This document shows positions 6,232 through 7,463 of a stretch of 7,463 nt of DNA, piece by piece. Position 1 is the stretch's first letter, and each line of letters begins with the position of its first letter. Below the pieces are notes generated by a model. The model saw only the letters and a list, made by a program, of their open reading frames with translations. It ran no database searches and was not told the DNA's origin. Made by a program: the position numbers and the translations under genes. Source of the stretch: CANHCC01 sp040381555 (GTDB taxonomy: Bacteria > Bacteroidota > Bacteroidia > J057 > RFSG01); the NCBI GenBank assembly GCA_040381555.1, contig JBEIHC010000129.1, positions 1 through 7,463 on the forward strand, in the 5' to 3' direction.

Positions 6232-6466
6232 AGAGCACATTTGAGAGGGAAAATGGAGTTCGGCAATAAAAAAAGTAATTTATAATTACCTATAATTAAG
6301 GCTTCCTCAGAAAGTATAAACCTCACTATAGCTTAATTACAAGCATCTAATTGTTATTTAAATTCAAGGAATTATTATATGATGTAATAAAAAGTATGCA
6401 TTAGGTTGAATGCTAACCCAAAAAAATAATAACATCTAATCCTTGTTAGGTAAAACCCCGGTTTAG

Positions 6467-7234
6467 GGTAAACCCATTCTCTCAACACTAGGGTATGAAC
6501 ACAATCTGTTTCTGAGCAAAAAGCAGATTGCGGATCTAGGAGCAAATGCAAAAGAGAAGGAGAGGCCTCACTTGGTGGTATTTTGGAAATGGGTAGAAGT
6601 TTCTGATGAAGATACCCACGAGATTCTGAAAGTTCCATTCCTTAGGTTCTATTATGTGTTTAATGTAGGTCAATGTGATGGAATTCCATCCAATCTCATT
6701 CCTACCTATCCTGAACCAGTATTAGACCCAATTCCAACCTGTGAGAGAATCGTTGCTAATATGCCCAAGCCACCAGAATTGAGGCATAAAGAAAACGAGG
6801 CATATTACAACCCACTGCTAGATTATGTGAATATGCCTAAACCAAGCAAATTCAATGAAATGACTGCATATTATGCAGTTCTATTCCATGAATTGGTTCA
6901 CAGTACAGGTCATTCAAGTAGATTGGCCAGGAAAGAAGTAATGCAGCAGATTAAGTTTGGATCGGATCGGTATTCTGTGGAAGAACTTACTGCTGAAATT
7001 GGTACTTGTTTTCTGAAATCATTTGCTGGGATAGGGAATGAGCAATTTGAAAATAATGTGGCCTACATTCAGGGATGGTTGGAGAAGCTAAAGAATGACA
7101 GGAAGTTTATAGTCTATGCCAGTTCCTGTGCACAGAGAGCTGCTGACTATATTCTTAATCTGAAGCCAGAGGAAATTGCTACTGAAGAAGCAGAAGTGGT
7201 GCCTCAGCCGGTAGGAGACGATCTTCCTTTCTAA
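6467..7234 (+). pseudogene. 5'-decayed ArdC-type antirestriction gene (zincin domain intact)
   Basis: The open frame encodes the end of an ArdC N-terminal (DUF1738-like) domain, with ILSTLGYE (6476-6499), SKKQIADLGA (6515-6544) and VVFWKW (6575-6592). A complete metallopeptidase half follows: HELVHSTGH at 6887-6913 gives the zinc ligands, and SVEELTAEIG (about 6974-7003) supplies the usual acidic helix. The C-terminus (AADYIL, then an acidic tail) looks complete. No ATG, GTG or TTG lies in frame between the stop TAG (6464-6466) and TTG 6572, and 6572 falls inside the conserved domain. Upstream, broken traces of the expected N-terminus occur in more than one frame (Asn-Pro-Lys near 6411-6419; FRVNP, 6462-6476). 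ArdC proteins usually have about 300 residues; 255 codons remain open. Full-length relatives protect incoming DNA from restriction during plasmid or ICE transfer. Confidence 0.8.
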
Positions 7235-7241
7235 ACAAATC

Positions 7242-7278
7242 AAATCCCGATGGTATTAAGTACTGTCGGGATTTTTTT
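7242..7278 (+). terminator. Intrinsic terminator after the ArdC remnant
   Basis: The stem pairs 7242-7255 with 7261-7274 (14 bp, two G-U pairs) around a 5-base loop (TTAAG). The core is ATCCCGA/TCGGGAT and a T run follows to 7277. It lies 8 bp after the ArdC stop codon. Confidence 0.88.
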
Positions 7279-7359
7279 GAATCGATAAAAGGCAAACTAA
7301 AATGAAAATATTACATATATGGTGTTGTCTGCTCCCCCAAAAATAGTACTGTTTTAAAA

Positions 7360-7375
7360 TAGACAAAAAAGTCTA
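7360..7375. repeat. Hairpin between IS end and orfA
   Basis: TAGAC (7360-7364) and GTCTA (7371-7375) pair around six A bases, and the flanks (TTTTAAAA and AATTTTAA) could extend it with a bulge. It ends 16 bp before the transposase ATG and may affect transposase expression. Confidence 0.4.
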
Positions 7376-7391
7376 ATTTTAACCAGTTAAT

Positions 7392-7463
7392 ATGAAAAAA
7401 AGTAAGTTCAGTCCCAATCAGATTGCCCAGATTCTCAAGGAGTTCGAAGAAGGCAAGTCTGTA
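7392..7463 (+). CDS. IS3-family transposase OrfA, N-terminal fragment
   Basis: Twenty-four codons are visible before the window ends. The product begins MKKSKFSPNQIAQILKEFE and continues with GKSV, which matches the helix-turn-helix start of IS3-family OrfA proteins (typical pattern K-x-K-F-[ST]-x-x-Q-I-x-x-I-L-K-E-x-E-x-G). It would bind the IS ends. In this family OrfA is usually fused to OrfB by a -1 frameshift, which cannot be checked here. The sequence is open to the edge, so the cut is made by the window, not by a mutation. Confidence 0.82.
   Translation, partial: MKKSKFSPNQIAQILKEFEEGKSV

Larger units (their letters stand above)
6018..6460 (+). other. Intergenic stretch without a supported gene
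   Basis: No convincing coding region was found. A 60-codon frame at 6062-6244 starts at TTG, has no family signal and runs through a G-rich repeat, so it is rejected. Bases 6250-6400 are very AT-rich. A weak stem AATTC/GAATT (6023-6027 with 6034-6038) follows the hydrolase gene but lacks a T run, so it is not a convincing terminator. From about 6410 the sequence begins to show broken traces of an ArdC N-terminus. Confidence 0.6.
7323..7463 (+). mobile_element. Left end of an IS3-like insertion sequence (partial)
   Basis: A TG-starting end followed by a C5-A5 tract (TGCTCCCCCAAAAA, 7330-7343) resembles the terminal inverted repeat of IS3-family elements in Bacteroidota, and the orfA-like transposase begins 50-70 bp further in. 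The exact outer boundary is uncertain (a TG at 7323, 7326 or 7330 is possible). The rest of the element, its right end and any target duplication lie beyond the window. Confidence 0.65.

Noticed and set aside
6062..6244. A 60-codon plus-strand ORF after the hydrolase gene
   Set aside because: It starts at TTG, lacks any family signal and its end is encoded by the G-rich hairpin repeat, so it is very likely not a gene.
6275..6289. Short palindrome GTAATT-TAT-AATTAC as an operator
   Set aside because: It sits in very AT-rich sequence where such symmetry is expected by chance, and no promoter or gene start is next to it.
6572..6574. TTG as the real start of a shorter metallopeptidase gene
   Set aside because: The conserved ArdC reading continues upstream of it without a break to 6467, and 6572 lies inside the conserved VVFWKW region, so a true start here would cut the domain.

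Overview
The window comes from a member of the Bacteroidota (Bacteroidetes). The evidence is a type IX secretion (T9SS) C-terminal sorting domain on the secreted hydrolase at 4767-6017, family-typical proteins (DUF2490, DUF2721, a LysM lytic transglycosylase), and several copies of the Bacteroidota -7 promoter box TAnnTTTG. The exact genus cannot be told from the sequence alone.

Layout. Positions 1-317 hold three degenerate copies of one intergenic repeat in alternating orientation; two of them form a roughly 220-bp fold-back. A small unrecognised ORF (382-738) and a secreted DUF2490 protein (830-1582) follow. Positions 1594-1785 form a compact regulatory unit: a good promoter, a 29-codon leader ORF, mutually exclusive RNA pairings and a strong intrinsic terminator, directly followed by a Shine-Dalgarno and a DUF2721 membrane protein gene (1792-2247). 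This looks like a translation-coupled transcription attenuator. The DUF2721 gene overlaps tail to tail by 17 bp with a minus-strand LysM lytic transglycosylase (2231-3910). Upstream of that is a minus-strand SAM-dependent O-methyltransferase (3987-4625). Divergent from it is a secreted SGNH-type hydrolase with a PKD domain and a T9SS tail (4767-6017).

From 6018 on the window becomes accessory. There is about 450 bp without a supported gene, containing a G-rich hairpin repeat; then a 5'-decayed ArdC-type antirestriction gene with an intact zinc-metallopeptidase half (6467-7234), a strong terminator (7242-7278), and the left end of an IS3-like insertion sequence whose orfA runs off the window (7392 to the end). 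This reads as the scar of a mobile element.

The chromosomal genes do not form one pathway; most look like separately transcribed housekeeping or envelope genes. The two most interesting signals are the attenuator before the DUF2721 gene and the repeated placement of a TAnnTTTG box exactly 4 nt before an ATG (leader ORF, O-methyltransferase, SGNH hydrolase; 6 nt for the transglycosylase). That spacing would put the transcription start at or next to the start codon, so these mRNAs are probably leaderless. No wholly new multi-gene system is evident.
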